The translations under genes were made by a program, and so were the position numbers. Positions 11,020-21,190 of a stretch of DNA of 64,000 nucleotides are shown piece by piece. This DNA comes from Neoechinorhynchus agilis (Eukaryota; Acanthocephala). Positions within the stretch are counted from its first letter, which is position 1. Each line of letters begins with the position of its first letter. The stretch lies in assembly GCA_051530055.1 (NCBI GenBank), contig CM121343.1:186001-250000 (forward strand), read 5' to 3'. Under the pieces are notes generated by a model. It had not been told where the DNA came from and ran no database searches. It saw only the letters and a list, made by a program, of their open reading frames with translations.

Positions 11020-11870
11020 CTCATACTAATCGACGTTCGGGGTTTTGCGGATCTTGTTGAACCGAGGACACCATCGGTGGATGCAACGCACTGCTGTTCG
11101 ACGAAAAGACTCCTCGGCTCTATTATAGTATTGTAATGTTCGAAATCCATTATCAAGGACTGCATTCGGGATAACATCTCTTGTTATCGTTATTTTAACC
11201 AGTGCCTCATAATCATCACCGCTCCCTGGAAACATTGGCCTATAAACCGCGAGTTCCCCGATGGTGCAACCAAGGCTCAACGCGATGGGTAAACCCACGA
11301 TCATTTCCGCAGCAAGATAGTACGAAGTTTGGAGGTATTCATAAGGAGACTCTTGGTTTCGCAGTTGTACGGCAGGACCAAAATCAATGAGTTGTTAATT
11401 GTTCAGGTGTACCCAGAAAACTGACCATCATAATGTTCCTTGGTTTCACATCTCCATGAACAATGTTCAAATCTTTTAACTTCTCTAAAGCTCGCAATAT
11501 TTGGTATCTCAATCAGAGAACAATCGATTTATTTGCATTTGTCCAAATGTGTTCAAAAACACATGAAGGTCCATTTCGTAATGTTCAAAAATCATGCACC
11601 GATTATCACAGCAATTGAACATTCCGAGGGAAACTGCGATATTGGCTCGTTCTCCTTCGATTTCTTTTATTGCCTTAAACTCTTTAAGATTTTAACTGCA
11701 AGGTTGCGGTTGGATTTCCTCTGTTTGCATTTAATGATTTTACCCGAAGCTGCCGAACGAAGGGAGATGAGTTTTAAAAAACCCGATTGTATTCTCGATT
11801 CGAATTGCATCCGTCTCCGACGATGGAAAGTAACCAGGGTGGTGTCAAGTTCATTTCGCTCACTTTGACG
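11020..11870 (-). pseudogene. CMGC (DYRK/HIPK-like) protein kinase relic
   Basis: Minus-strand pieces follow kinase order: LAVKIL (subdomain II lysine, about 11690), CMIFEHYEMDLHVFL (hinge), catalytic loop IVHGDVKPRNIMM (about 11430-11470), LIDFG (11378-11392), then TSYYLAAEMIVGLP and LGCTIGELAVYRPMFPGSGD. The FPGS after LGC..GEL is typical of CMGC kinases of the DYRK/HIPK group. The APE triplet is AAE, the Asp-x-Trp before LGC is missing, and frames change before the catalytic loop and before DFG. It is therefore a pseudogene or heavily eroded copy. A 36-bp piece of its N-terminal side is repeated at 12349-12385. Confidence 0.65.
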
Positions 11871-12434
11871 ATTCTCTACGTTCTTCGAATCTAAAATATT
11901 CTGATCAGACTTCTCGTCTTGTTCGTTATCAGTTGTACAATGCCTTTTCTAATGGTTTGGTTTCTGTTCGTTTTATTGTCCATCTACAAGTATAAGAATC
12001 TTAAAAACTGAACGAATCCAACATCATAAAGTGTCGGCTCCTTTCTCACTTGATTTATACGCGATCGCCCCTTGGAAGCATCATTATTCCCATTTATAAT
12101 TGGAACAATAAAAGTAATCTGCTCTGAGATTTATACACAAGTGAACTACTTTATTTGGTTATTCTTCTAATGTGACTTATTTACTATCGCCTTTTCAATC
12201 TAATGCTTTAAATGAAGAAGAGTCAGTTCTTGTAAAGTCGTTTAGCGCGGAGGGAAAGCATTTCGGACTCCTATCCTCATCTCCATCATCATATAGAAGA
12301 TTAAAAATTGTAGAAACTGCGAAAGGATAAGAGAACAATATAAAATAATTGCATCCGTCTCCGACGATGGAAAGTAACCAGGGTCGAAAAACGTATAAAA
12401 CTGCTCTCGTGCAGCGACCAAACGTTATTAGACA

Positions 12435-12435
<1 letters not shown>
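11871..12435. other. Non-coding, with a 36-bp duplicate of kinase-relic sequence
   Basis: 12349-12385 repeats attgcatccgtctccgacga... from 11806-11841 exactly. No other feature seen. Confidence 0.5.

Positions 12436-12522
<87 letters not shown>
12436..12522. repeat. 87-base homopolymer C tract
   Basis: An unbroken run of C, flanked on both sides by the same word attagacat (12427-12435 and 12523-12531). Open frames encoding long Gly or Pro runs across it are by-products. Tract length is unreliable in assemblies; it may be a real slippage product or a gap-joining artefact. Confidence 0.95.
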
Positions 12523-13123
12523 ATTAGACATTTCGATCTGTGATTCGTCATTCCTGTATTAAATCGCTTATTAATCAATCAATGTGATTTTGAATTTACT
12601 CCTGATATTTGGGATGTTTCATAAGTATCCGCTTAGTAGCTCTCTCTGACCGATCTAATTTGTGAAAATAAATAATTTACTTTTGAATTTCGAAGACGGT
12701 ATAAAAGCAATTAGTTGCTAAACGCCATCGATGATTTGAATGATCATATCTCGATTTTTGATATCGCAGAATATTCGTCGCCCATTTCACGATGATAGAA
12801 GTAAAATGCACATTCAAAAGCTTCAACATGAAGCCTCTTATCGATTTCTGACAAATCCCTTTAATAACAAAAGCTATTAACTTATTTCACCGAGTAATCC
12901 CTCACTCTTGTTTTTTCGGCAGCGAATAATTGGTGCATATAATTGTTAGATTAAAAAAATTAATTCTATCATTCTATTTACCAAATGAACTCGATAAACA
13001 ATCTTTTTAACATGGAAGGATAGAAACAAAGATGATAAATTAAGTCCTGTAAATGACTTCATAGGAAACCGCAAAATTTTTCCAATTAAGAAAATATTTT
13101 ATAATTTTTTAAATTATTGTTAA
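12523..13123. other. No recognisable feature
   Basis: AT-rich sequence with no convincing frame. Confidence 0.35.
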
Positions 13124-13319
13124 CGTCTACACCCGGTAAGTGAATATTTATTAAAGACGTTTCGAACCTCGTCGGGTTTATTATCAGTTCTAAAATACCC
13201 CGAGGAGGTTCGAAACGTCTTTAATAAATATTAATTTACTAGGGTTTATTATCAGTTCTAAAATACCCCGACGAGGTTCGAAACGTCTTTAATAAATATT
13301 CATTTACTAGGTGTAGACC
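13124..13319. repeat. MITE-like element with long terminal inverted repeats
   Basis: The ends gtctacacc and ggtgtagac are inverted. Inside, tatttattaaagacgtttcg followed by aacctcgtcggg mirrors the right half. A 70-bp internal block (tttattatcagttctaaaat...) is present twice. About 196 bp, no coding capacity. A decayed relative lies at 48205-48290. Confidence 0.7.
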
Positions 13320-14360
13320 TAAACAAAAATTCTAATCAAATTCCCCGGTACCTCGCATATCGACATTTATATAATTTTTTATTTGCAGATTATCGAAGCT
13401 ACAATATTTTATCAAGATCTTTATGAATTAACTTTTAAAAGTATACATTTTTCTAGCTTTAACATGGACGAAAAGATTGGCGAACATATAACTAAGAAAA
13501 TATTTTTGTTTAGAATCATGAAATTGCCATCTTCTTGAAAAACTGAAGGCAATAAAGGTAATTTTGCACTGCGATTGCCCATCAAGGATATCAATGTAAG
13601 GAGGAATGCCGGTTACCCAATCGCAGGGGCTTCGTGGGGCATTTAATGCCCCGATCCACGGGAATGGCAACCCCGCGATCCCGAGCCATGCAGAGCAATC
13701 GGAAATCGGCTAATGCAATCTATGTTTCGGTTTTCTTTTCAGATGACAATGTTTGAAAAGGTGGGTATGGCCCACGAAATATTACAAAATAAAACTGATT
13801 CTCGGGGTGCGAATCGCCACAAGAGGATTATTGGGCATTTGTACTCTTTTATTGCCTTTCATTGAAATGCGTTTGGAAGTCGCTGGGCATCTTCAATAGT
13901 ATTCAAAAAATTTACTTAATAAATGGAGACTAGAATTCGTTTAAGATTGCGTTAATTTTAATTCGACGTTTACACGAAACCACAATGGAATATTTTAATT
14001 TTTTTGCGGTAAAATCGATATCGCCGTTAATCTCCTTATTTTTCTTCATACTTGCAAACGATACCTACAATGCATCCTTGATCACTTCGTCACCAATGTC
14101 GAACCAATCCTACAATCACGTTCACATATCGAATTTATCACTGAAATGTATTTCTATTAATAACACTTCAGTTTCTAAGAGTTTACACTTTTCGCCGATT
14201 AAAAAACAATTTCATTCTACAGAATAAAAAAGGGACTATAACATCGGAATACAAAACATCGAGCTTACAAATCGTTACGAACATTTCCCGTAGACCCGCA
14301 TTAATGGATTAATCAATTAAGAAACACTGCGGCTCCGCGACTTCTTCCACTTCGGATCAA
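13320..14360. other. No supported gene
   Basis: A plus-strand frame at 13985-14227 begins with a hydrophobic stretch (SPLISLFFFILA) resembling a signal peptide but has no homology I recognise. 13560-13690 is a GC-richer patch that may be a repeat. Confidence 0.3.
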
Positions 14361-14361
14361 A

Positions 14362-16069
14362 CATTCAAACCGGATCTGCAATCAATCCTGGATCCGTAAT
14401 CCACCCTGGACCCGTAATCCACCCTGGATCAGACATCAACTCCGGATCCGTCATCCACTTCGGATCCAACATCATAACCGGATCCGTCATCCACTCCGGA
14501 TCCGTCATCCACGTCTGATCCAACATCAATTCCGGATCAGTCATCCAAACCGGATCCGTAATCCATCCTGGATCAGTCATCCAAACCGGATCCGTCATCC
14601 ACTTCGGATCCGTCATCCACTTCGGATCCGTCATCCACTTCTGATCCAACATCCATTCCGGATCAGTGATCATAACCGGGTCCGTCATCCACTCCGGATC
14701 CGTCATCCACTTCTGATCCAACATCCAAACCGGATCCGTCATCCACTCCGGATCCGTCATCCACTTCTGATCCAACATCCATTCCGGATCCGTCATCCAC
14801 TTCTGATCAAACATCCATTCCGGATCAGTCATCCAAACAGGATCCAACATCCATTCCGGATGCGTCATCCACTTCGGATCCAATATCCATTCTGGATCAG
14901 TCATCCAAATCGGATCCGTCATTCACTTCTGATCCAACATCCATTCCGGATCAGTGATCCAAACCGGGTCCGTCATCCACTCCGGATCCGTCATCCACTT
15001 CTGATCCAACATCCAAACCGGATCCGTCATCCAATTCTGATCTAACATCCATTCCGGATTAGTCATCCAAACCGGATCCGTAATCCATCCTGGATCAGTC
15101 ATCCAAACCGGATCCAACATCCATTCCGGATGCCGGATCCAATATCCATTCCGGATAAGTCATCCAAATCGGATCCGTCATTCACTTCTGATCCAACATC
15201 CATTCTGGATCAGTCATCCAAACCGGATCCGTCATCCACTCCGGATCCAACATCCATTCCGGATGCGTCATCAACTTCGGATCCAATATCCATTCTGGAT
15301 CAGTCATCCAAATCGGATCCGTCATTCACTTCTGATCCAACATCCATTCCGGATCAGTGATCCAAACCGGATCCGTCATCCACTCCGGATCCGTCATCCA
15401 CTTCTGATCCAACATCCATTCCGGATCCGTCATCCACTTCGGATCCAACATCCATTCCGGATGCGTCATCACCTTCGGATCCAACATCAATTCCGGATCA
15501 GTGATCCAAACCGGATCCGTCATCCACTCCGGATCCGTCATCCACTTCTGATCCAACATCCATTCCGGATCAGTCATCCACTTCGGATCCAACATCCATT
15601 CCGGATCAGTGATCAAAACCGGATCCGTCATCCACTCCGGATCCGTCATCCACTCCGGATCCGTCATCCACTTCTGATCCAACATCCATTCCGGATCAGT
15701 CATCCAAACGGGATCCGTCATCCACTTCGGATCAAACATCCATTCCGGATCAGTCATCCACTCCGGATCCGTCATCCACTTCGGATCCAACATCCATTCC
15801 GGATCAGTGATAAAAACCGGATCCGTCATCCACTCCGGATCCGTCATCCACTTCGGATCCAACATCCATTCCGGATGCGTCATCCAAACCGGATCCGTAA
15901 TCCATCCTGGATCAGTCATCCAAACCGGATCCGTAATCACTTCCTGGATCAGTCATCCAAACCGGATCCGTCATCCATTCCGGATGCCGGATCCAATATC
16001 CATTCCGGATAAGTCATCCAAATCGGATCCGTCATTAACTTCTGATCCAACATCCATTCCGGATCAGTA
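14362..16069. repeat. 18-bp minisatellite array (about 95 units)
   Basis: Units of 18 bp of the type GGATCCGTCATCCACTCC, with variants (aacatccattcc, cagtcatccaaa), often arranged as higher-order groups of 36-72 bp. Each unit has the palindrome TCCGGA or GGATCC. Because 18 is a multiple of three, long frames stay open on both strands, reading WMTDPE repeats on minus and RHPLRI repeats on plus. A stray unit or two lies at 25215-25250. Confidence 0.95.
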
Positions 16070-16262
16070 AGGCCGAAATGCCGCTATTAAGTAGGGATTG
16101 GCCAACGAATCCATGGAAGCGTGTACGCGTGGACCTCGCTGGCCCAACGGTTTATTCGGTTGATTCGCTTGACATATCGAACAAGTTCCTATCTTGCTTT
16201 TGATAGCATCCTCAATTTCCGGCCAATATGCATAATATCGACCACTGAGTGAAAACGACAAA
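16070..16262. mobile_element. LTR-retrotransposon integrase remnant, internally inverted
   Basis: On the minus strand, 16262-16144 reads RYYAYWPEIEDAIKSKIG followed by TCSICQANQPNKP, the H2C2-type zinc-binding end of a Ty3/Gypsy-like integrase. On the plus strand, 16120-16148 reads PWKRVRVDLAGP, the start of the integrase core that should follow it. The two halves now face each other, so an inversion breakpoint lies near 16146. Only these fragments remain. Confidence 0.7.
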
Positions 16263-16627
16263 CGAGTTTTAAAGCCAAAAGCTTAAACTGTTTAGAGCAA
16301 TAAGGAAATCATGAAAGATCCGACATCATAAACGAGACAAAAAGTGATCGATTAGTCGTGAGTGTCATTAAAGTCGATACAATTCTCTTAAAAACAACGA
16401 AAAGGATTGAACTTTTTAACTTTGACGGCGATAAAGTAGCGAGCACGATTCGCCAAGTCATCTGCACAACAGTCATGAACAAGAAATTGGCGGAGGATAT
16501 ATTAACCTTTGATTTTTGTATGTGTCATTTTCCCTAGTTAACACTTACCGATTTCAATTTTTATCTTACTTGATGAGCCGAGATACTCATGTGCAATGCT
16601 TACTTGATTCGAGCATCCGAGAGTCGT
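16263..16627. other. No recognisable feature
   Basis: Unassigned AT-rich sequence between the integrase remnant and arm B. Confidence 0.35.
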
Positions 16628-17647
16628 CTGCGAAATGTTTCAACATGGTACCGCCATACATACTCAAATTGCGACTATGCTTTATTTTAGAAAAATTATG
16701 AAACGATCACGCCCATCGATTACCGTAATTCGTTCAATTTCCACTCTCGGTCTACCGTCCTTGTCTATTGCGTCTTCTACTGTGGTGCTTTTTTCGTCTT
16801 GGTTGCTCGCCATTATTTTCATTAAAGCGATTTGCGCTCCGATCGCAGTAGTCGTTGACGTATTTTGTAATAATTTCCGCATTTTTATTACCTTCCGCCG
16901 TACCGAGTATTCGAGAATTGTGAGCAACTTCAAGGAGATAATGTATGCAAAGTTCCTCCTTTTTCAAAAGATCGACGAATAAACCCTTATAGAACTGCAA
17001 ACAAAGTCCAATGAGACTGGAATTCACGAACCCATTGAAGACTCTTGGCTCAAAATTGTTTTGTTGATTCTCTTGGATTTTGTAATTAAATTGTGGCATC
17101 GCTTGAAATGAATATTGATGATCACAAGGATGGAAGTATGATCTCGGATGAGTAAGGACCTCCGGCATCGTAACGTTTGTCATTGAAGGCGGATATAGCA
17201 CCAAATAAGGATTACAAAAATGCATCGGCGAGAGATTGTGAGTCTAAGAACCCATCAATCGGGAAAATTGGCGGAACATAAACAAATAATTAGAGCGTAA
17301 CATTGAAATGTTTTGTAAACAACTCGATTTGCTTTCCGGCAAATCACGGTATTTATCAGCAAACGTCCGTATTCGAGTGAACCCAAAGAATTAATTGGCC
17401 TTTCTAAAGCGCTGTTTTAATTAAAAAAGCAAAAGATATGTGAAGGGGATTGGCTTCCGTATTTTTCACGAGAAATAAAGTTAATTCCAAATCCCAGTAG
17501 TCTACGAGATTTTTAACTAGCAAATTCTATAACCGATTTAAATCGGACTTCATCAAAACTTAAACTTTGGTCACTACGTTGCGTCCTAACTAATTGGATT
17601 TTAGACGTCTAACGTTGCTAATAAAATTTATATTTGCAATACAGTCT
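16628..17647. repeat. Inverted duplication arm B (copy in minus orientation)
   Basis: This roughly 1020-bp segment is found again in reverse complement at 26359-27381. It ends one base before arm A starts (17649), so B and A form one composite block here, whereas their partners lie apart on either side. By eye identity is in the high nineties. Confidence 0.85.
16752..17225 (-). CDS. Unassigned 157-residue ORF in arm B
   Basis: A frame from a true ATG gives a protein with an N-terminal Pro/Tyr-rich part, a helical stretch with LIGLCLQFYKG and ELCIHYLLEVAH, and a basic C-terminus (PRRKKHHSRRRNRQGR). I do not recognise the family. The homologous copy at 26782-27255 is also open. Between the two I count about eight residue changes against roughly three silent changes in the part compared, which does not look like purifying selection. 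A second frame overlaps the C-terminal half (see 27074-27439). It may be an exon of a larger gene or a relic. Confidence 0.35.
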   Translation of the reverse strand: MHFCNPYLVLYPPSMTNVTMPEVLTHPRSYFHPCDHQYSFQAMPQFNYKIQENQQNNFEPRVFNGFVNSSLIGLCLQFYKGLFVDLLKKEELCIHYLLEVAHNSRILGTAEGNKNAEIITKYVNDYCDRSANRFNENNGEQPRRKKHHSRRRNRQGR

Positions 17648-18239
17648 AGCGAAGATGTACTGTGTACTTCAGGGTCGTCCCGTTTTACATTATGATTAAA
17701 GGATCAGTGATAACGAACAAGGTACTCCCAATATAGGATCCTCTTTGAATCCACTTGGAAATATTCGAGGAGTGGGACCATTTCTCCAATGGAGTTTACC
17801 AAACTATGAGACCCTTTGGTCTGGATTTCGAGCAAGTTATTGCTTTTTCAGTACCGAATGTGATTGAGAACTTCCCCCTCAACAGGTTACGAAAACATTG
17901 CCATTGACGTAGTTGACATTTTTAATGCATATCGATTTTTTTAAATGCATATCGATTTTTTAATATGGTCGCAGTTGCCATGTTGCAAATTAGTTTTAAA
18001 ATTCACATCTACATGTTTGCACCAATGATTCAAACCTGCAAAATCGTCCACTTTTTGTATGCTGGTGAAGCAGCAGTGGACGCGATCATCAGGCATTTAA
18101 TTCAGCGTCTTTATCTTCTTGATTGATAATATCAATGCCATTAATACTCCTTCTACAAACTACAGGAGGCTTTCAATGTTGAGTGCGATATAATTTCTGC
18201 TGTTTTGATGTCAATAATCGATTGTGCGGGGCGCAAGTT

Positions 18240-18735
18240 GAGAATATAAATTTAGATTGGATATCGTTTCTCCCAATGAAATATCTAAACCGTTTTCCAG
18301 GAGGGAGCATTCAGTAAGTTTATTATTGGGACTTGTAGTGGACCGCCAAATGTGCGGTGCGGAATGGAAGATACAGTGAAGGATATGATTTCAAATATGT
18401 TCGATAGTCCGATTAAATATGGATTCGTTCCCGAATGCGGTCGCGTTTACTACATAACTCGATCGCAACCGTCCGTATTTACTTTAATGGTGAACGATTT
18501 CTATGAAAGGACATTAAAGGATTTGAAGAATCGGCATCGGACCAACGGAGAAATAGTACGACTTCTGGGTAAGGAACCGGTATTGAGTATAGTTAGAGGG
18601 TGGAATCTTTTAACTTACGATGGTCGCTCTCATTCTCAGAATTCCTTGTTCGAAATTTATAGAAAAGAATTTACTGTTCTGTTTGTATTTTTGTCTCTTA
18701 CCAAGGAACCCATTTTCAAGACTTTTTGCGGCTGA
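18240..18735 (+). pseudogene. Trehalase fragment, right arm A
   Basis: Inverted copy of the fragment at 9837-10335. The same frame CGMEDTVKDMISNMF to a stop at 18735 and the same decayed PGG...YYWD signature upstream at about 18295-18340. No residue change was seen in the 127-residue frame. Confidence 0.75.
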
Positions 18736-18921
18736 TATAGTTTAGTTTTAGTAGTTTAAGTTTGTCGGAGAGCCCAATCTCCCTTTGGAATGGCTGTGAT
18801 ATACGTTAATCTGCTAGAAACAAATTTCAAGGACTTGAGTATTAGTTTGCATTTTCCATTGGTTTATATTGAGTATTGTTTTCCCAAACAGTTAATTCCG
18901 AACAAATCCTACGACTTATTC

Positions 18922-19432
18922 TCACAATCCGGTTCCGAACCGGAAAATCGAACTTTTCCATCGTTCCGATACCGCTTCGAACAAATTCTTTATCTTTTGT
19001 CCTTTTATAGTAAAGACGGGTGGCTGTGATCGAGTTGTGTAATAAACTCGCCCGCCATTAGGAACGAACCCGTATTTGATCACGTCGAACATATTTAAAA
19101 TAATATCTTTAACAGTGTCGACCATTCCGCAACGCACCTTTTGCGGTCCAGTATGAATCCCAATAATAAACTTCCTGGAACCTACCACCGGGAACGATGT
19201 TCGGATATCTCATGGATAGGAACGATGTTCAATTTAAATTTAAGTTTTTAACTTGCTTCCTGCATAACATTCTCAACTGTCGATTGAAGTTGTGAGCAAA
19301 GCTTCGATACGTGCCATACTGAATCTGTTCATTCTGGATTCTAATGCCCAGCAAAGGAGCTTTGGTATTTAGCATATTCCACTGCTTCAAGCTGTTAAAT
19401 CCGCATGGATAAGAGTCAATCGAGGACCTCAA
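18922..19432 (-). pseudogene. Trehalase fragment facing the other, right arm A
   Basis: Inverted copy of 9150-9655. Here the first signature is better kept: IVPGGRFQEVYYWDSYW on the minus strand near 19150-19200, against PSGRFREA in the left copy. The second signature KYGFVPNGGRVYYTTRSQPP is unchanged. The frame offset between signature and CGM remains. Confidence 0.75.
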
Positions 19433-20019
19433 TCTGCTTCAATACCCGGAGCAATTCGACGTCGGTCAAATCAAAGTTCCGGTGAATGGAAATGAATTCG
19501 ATGCATGGATTGTATCGTGAATTGAATGTCATCCTTGAGATATATTCACCAGTGCAACAAGTCTTTGAAGAAGCTCGTTGTCAAGCCGGGAATATTAATA
19601 AAAGTCATAAGAAGCGAGTGGAAGCATTAGGAGACTTCTTAGTTTCTCATCTTCGAAGCGAATGGAAGCACGTTGCTTGGAGGTATCAAATCGAAGTACG
19701 AATGAGTTATGTTGAGAACTAACAATCAATCTTGAAGTACGGTGCTTTGATATCTTTACAGTTTAAATTAAAGTTGTGATGATATTTACAATAAAAACTG
19801 AGAAAGCAATATCTGAGTGAGACCGTCTAAAAAGCGAGGAATTGCCTAGGGTTCACCTTCTCTCCACAGTCCCAATTTCAGGTTCATCGCAAATCAGATT
19901 CCATCTTTGTGATCAGATCTTGTAAACCTCCGGCCAACTTCCTGTGATTGTTCGTCCATTTCTAAATCTTCGCTAATTTGGCAAGGCAGAAACATCACTC
20001 GTCCTTTCCTTTGCTCTTA

Positions 20020-20560
20020 GCAAGATCAGGAAAGGAAGTTAAAGATTTAAGGTTTATTACAGTCGTACATACTGTAAAGTCTCAATTCGCGAAGAAGCGC
20101 TGGTTAGACACCGTACACGTGGACCTTAGAGAATCGAAGCTGCGCCTGGACCAGGTTCTCACACACTTTCTTAAGCATCTCCCTATTCTGAGTTGCTTCA
20201 ATATCCTCACGCGGTCACTGATTTTGGGAGACAGTCCTCCTAACGCTTCTTGGGTCGTCTTCGCCTTCGTAGTTCGCAGCTTCTTGCTCCAGTTGGTTGG
20301 GATCCTGTCCTTTTGTGTTCGTAGAATCTTGAATGTTGTTCGCAGAAACCAAGTCACCGATTTTGTCCACATGAGCAGATCCTCGCATATATTTGCTTTC
20401 GATTCTATCCAGCCGATGTTTCGCTTTTGTCGTACATATCCTGAATCGCCTGAACATGCTTTTCAGGGCACAGCTTTCTTTTCAAGCACGACCAAACCAA
20501 TCGCCCCGGTACACGGAACAAGAAAAAGCTCCAATAAATGGCCACTGGCAGTCGGTTAGA
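20020..20560 (-). mobile_element. Second RTE-like fragment, inverted relative to the first
   Basis: On the minus strand 20460-20500 matches 7975-8060 and 20130-20250 matches 8455-8575 of the RTE-like element. The part between differs (it reads ...RLDRIESKYMRGSAHVDK... ). It is therefore a shortened, diverged or rearranged copy rather than a plain extension of arm A. Confidence 0.7.
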
Positions 20561-20749
20561 TCACGACTAATGGCGAGCGGGTCGAAGGAGTCCTGATGAA
20601 CGTTGTTCTGATCAGCATCAAGTGCACTTTGCTGATCGCTGTTTCACTGAGGCAAAATGTGCCAAAACTATGCCCGTGTGTGCAAACGGTCAAGTTACCG
20701 GGCGTTTCACTTAGCACAAAGAGCTTAACGCTCTATCATCAGCAGCGCC
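20561..20749. other. Spacer without feature
   Basis: GC-moderate sequence without a recognised motif. Confidence 0.3.
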
Positions 20750-21013
20750 TTGGACTCCGCCCACGCCCATAATATCCTCGAACCCGGGCATCTATTCCGA
20801 TCTGATGGCAAGCGACCAGAGGGGATTATAATTTTCCCTTTGCAGTATAGAAAATGCATAGTCTCGGACGCCACATGCGCCGATTCGCTAGCAGCAATCA
20901 ATCAAAGTAACGCGTTCTCGATGCCTAAAAGTGCCACGCCCGTGGCGGAAAGTCCAGGAAGGAGTTCTCAATTTTCGTACAGTAATCACTACCACACTCT
21001 TCATCTTTCATAG
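20750..21013 (+). mobile_element. C-terminal fragment of YLDD-type non-LTR element
   Basis: Reads RPEGIIIFPLQYRKCIVSDA followed by TCADSL, equivalent to the RPDG..PW.RGR.LLWDATC block that follows the zinc motif in this family, and then a Ser/Pro-rich stretch. Degenerate. Confidence 0.5.
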
Positions 21014-21014
21014 G

Positions 21015-21190
21015 CCCCCTAAGAAATGGTCTTGGAGAATTCACTATTGCTGGCGTCTACCGCCCTCCTACCTCTCTTCCTGAGTCCTCTTTATGTCAAC
21101 TGCAATTGATGATGGAGCTAATAAACTCGGCAAATTCACACCATTTTCTGACTGGAGAGGACTTCAATATACTATTTCCTCTCTCACTCT
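21015..21190 (+). mobile_element. AP-endonuclease fragment of a non-LTR element
   Basis: Plus-strand reading GLGEFTIAGVYRPP...LPESSLCQLQLMMELI...HFLTGEDFNILF fits the middle of an apurinic-type endonuclease domain (YRPP ... H.l.GDFN), with E in place of the conserved G-D pair spacing (GEDFN). It is cut off at 21190, where a minus-strand element begins. Confidence 0.6.

Larger units (their letters stand above)
17649..19995. repeat. Inverted duplication arm A (right copy)
   Basis: Reverse-complement partner of 8577-10923, same length of 2347 bp. Beyond 19995 there is an insertion of about 140 bp, after which the reverse complement of the RTE-like tail resumes (20130-20250). Confidence 0.9.

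Noticed and set aside
12195-12578. Long Gly-rich and Pro-rich frames over the C tract
   Set aside because: They exist only because any frame across poly-C/poly-G is open; flanking codons have no homology.
14362-16069. Frames of up to 249 codons on both strands of the 18-bp array as genes
   Set aside because: The period is a multiple of three without stops, so openness is automatic; no start context, splice site or conserved flank.
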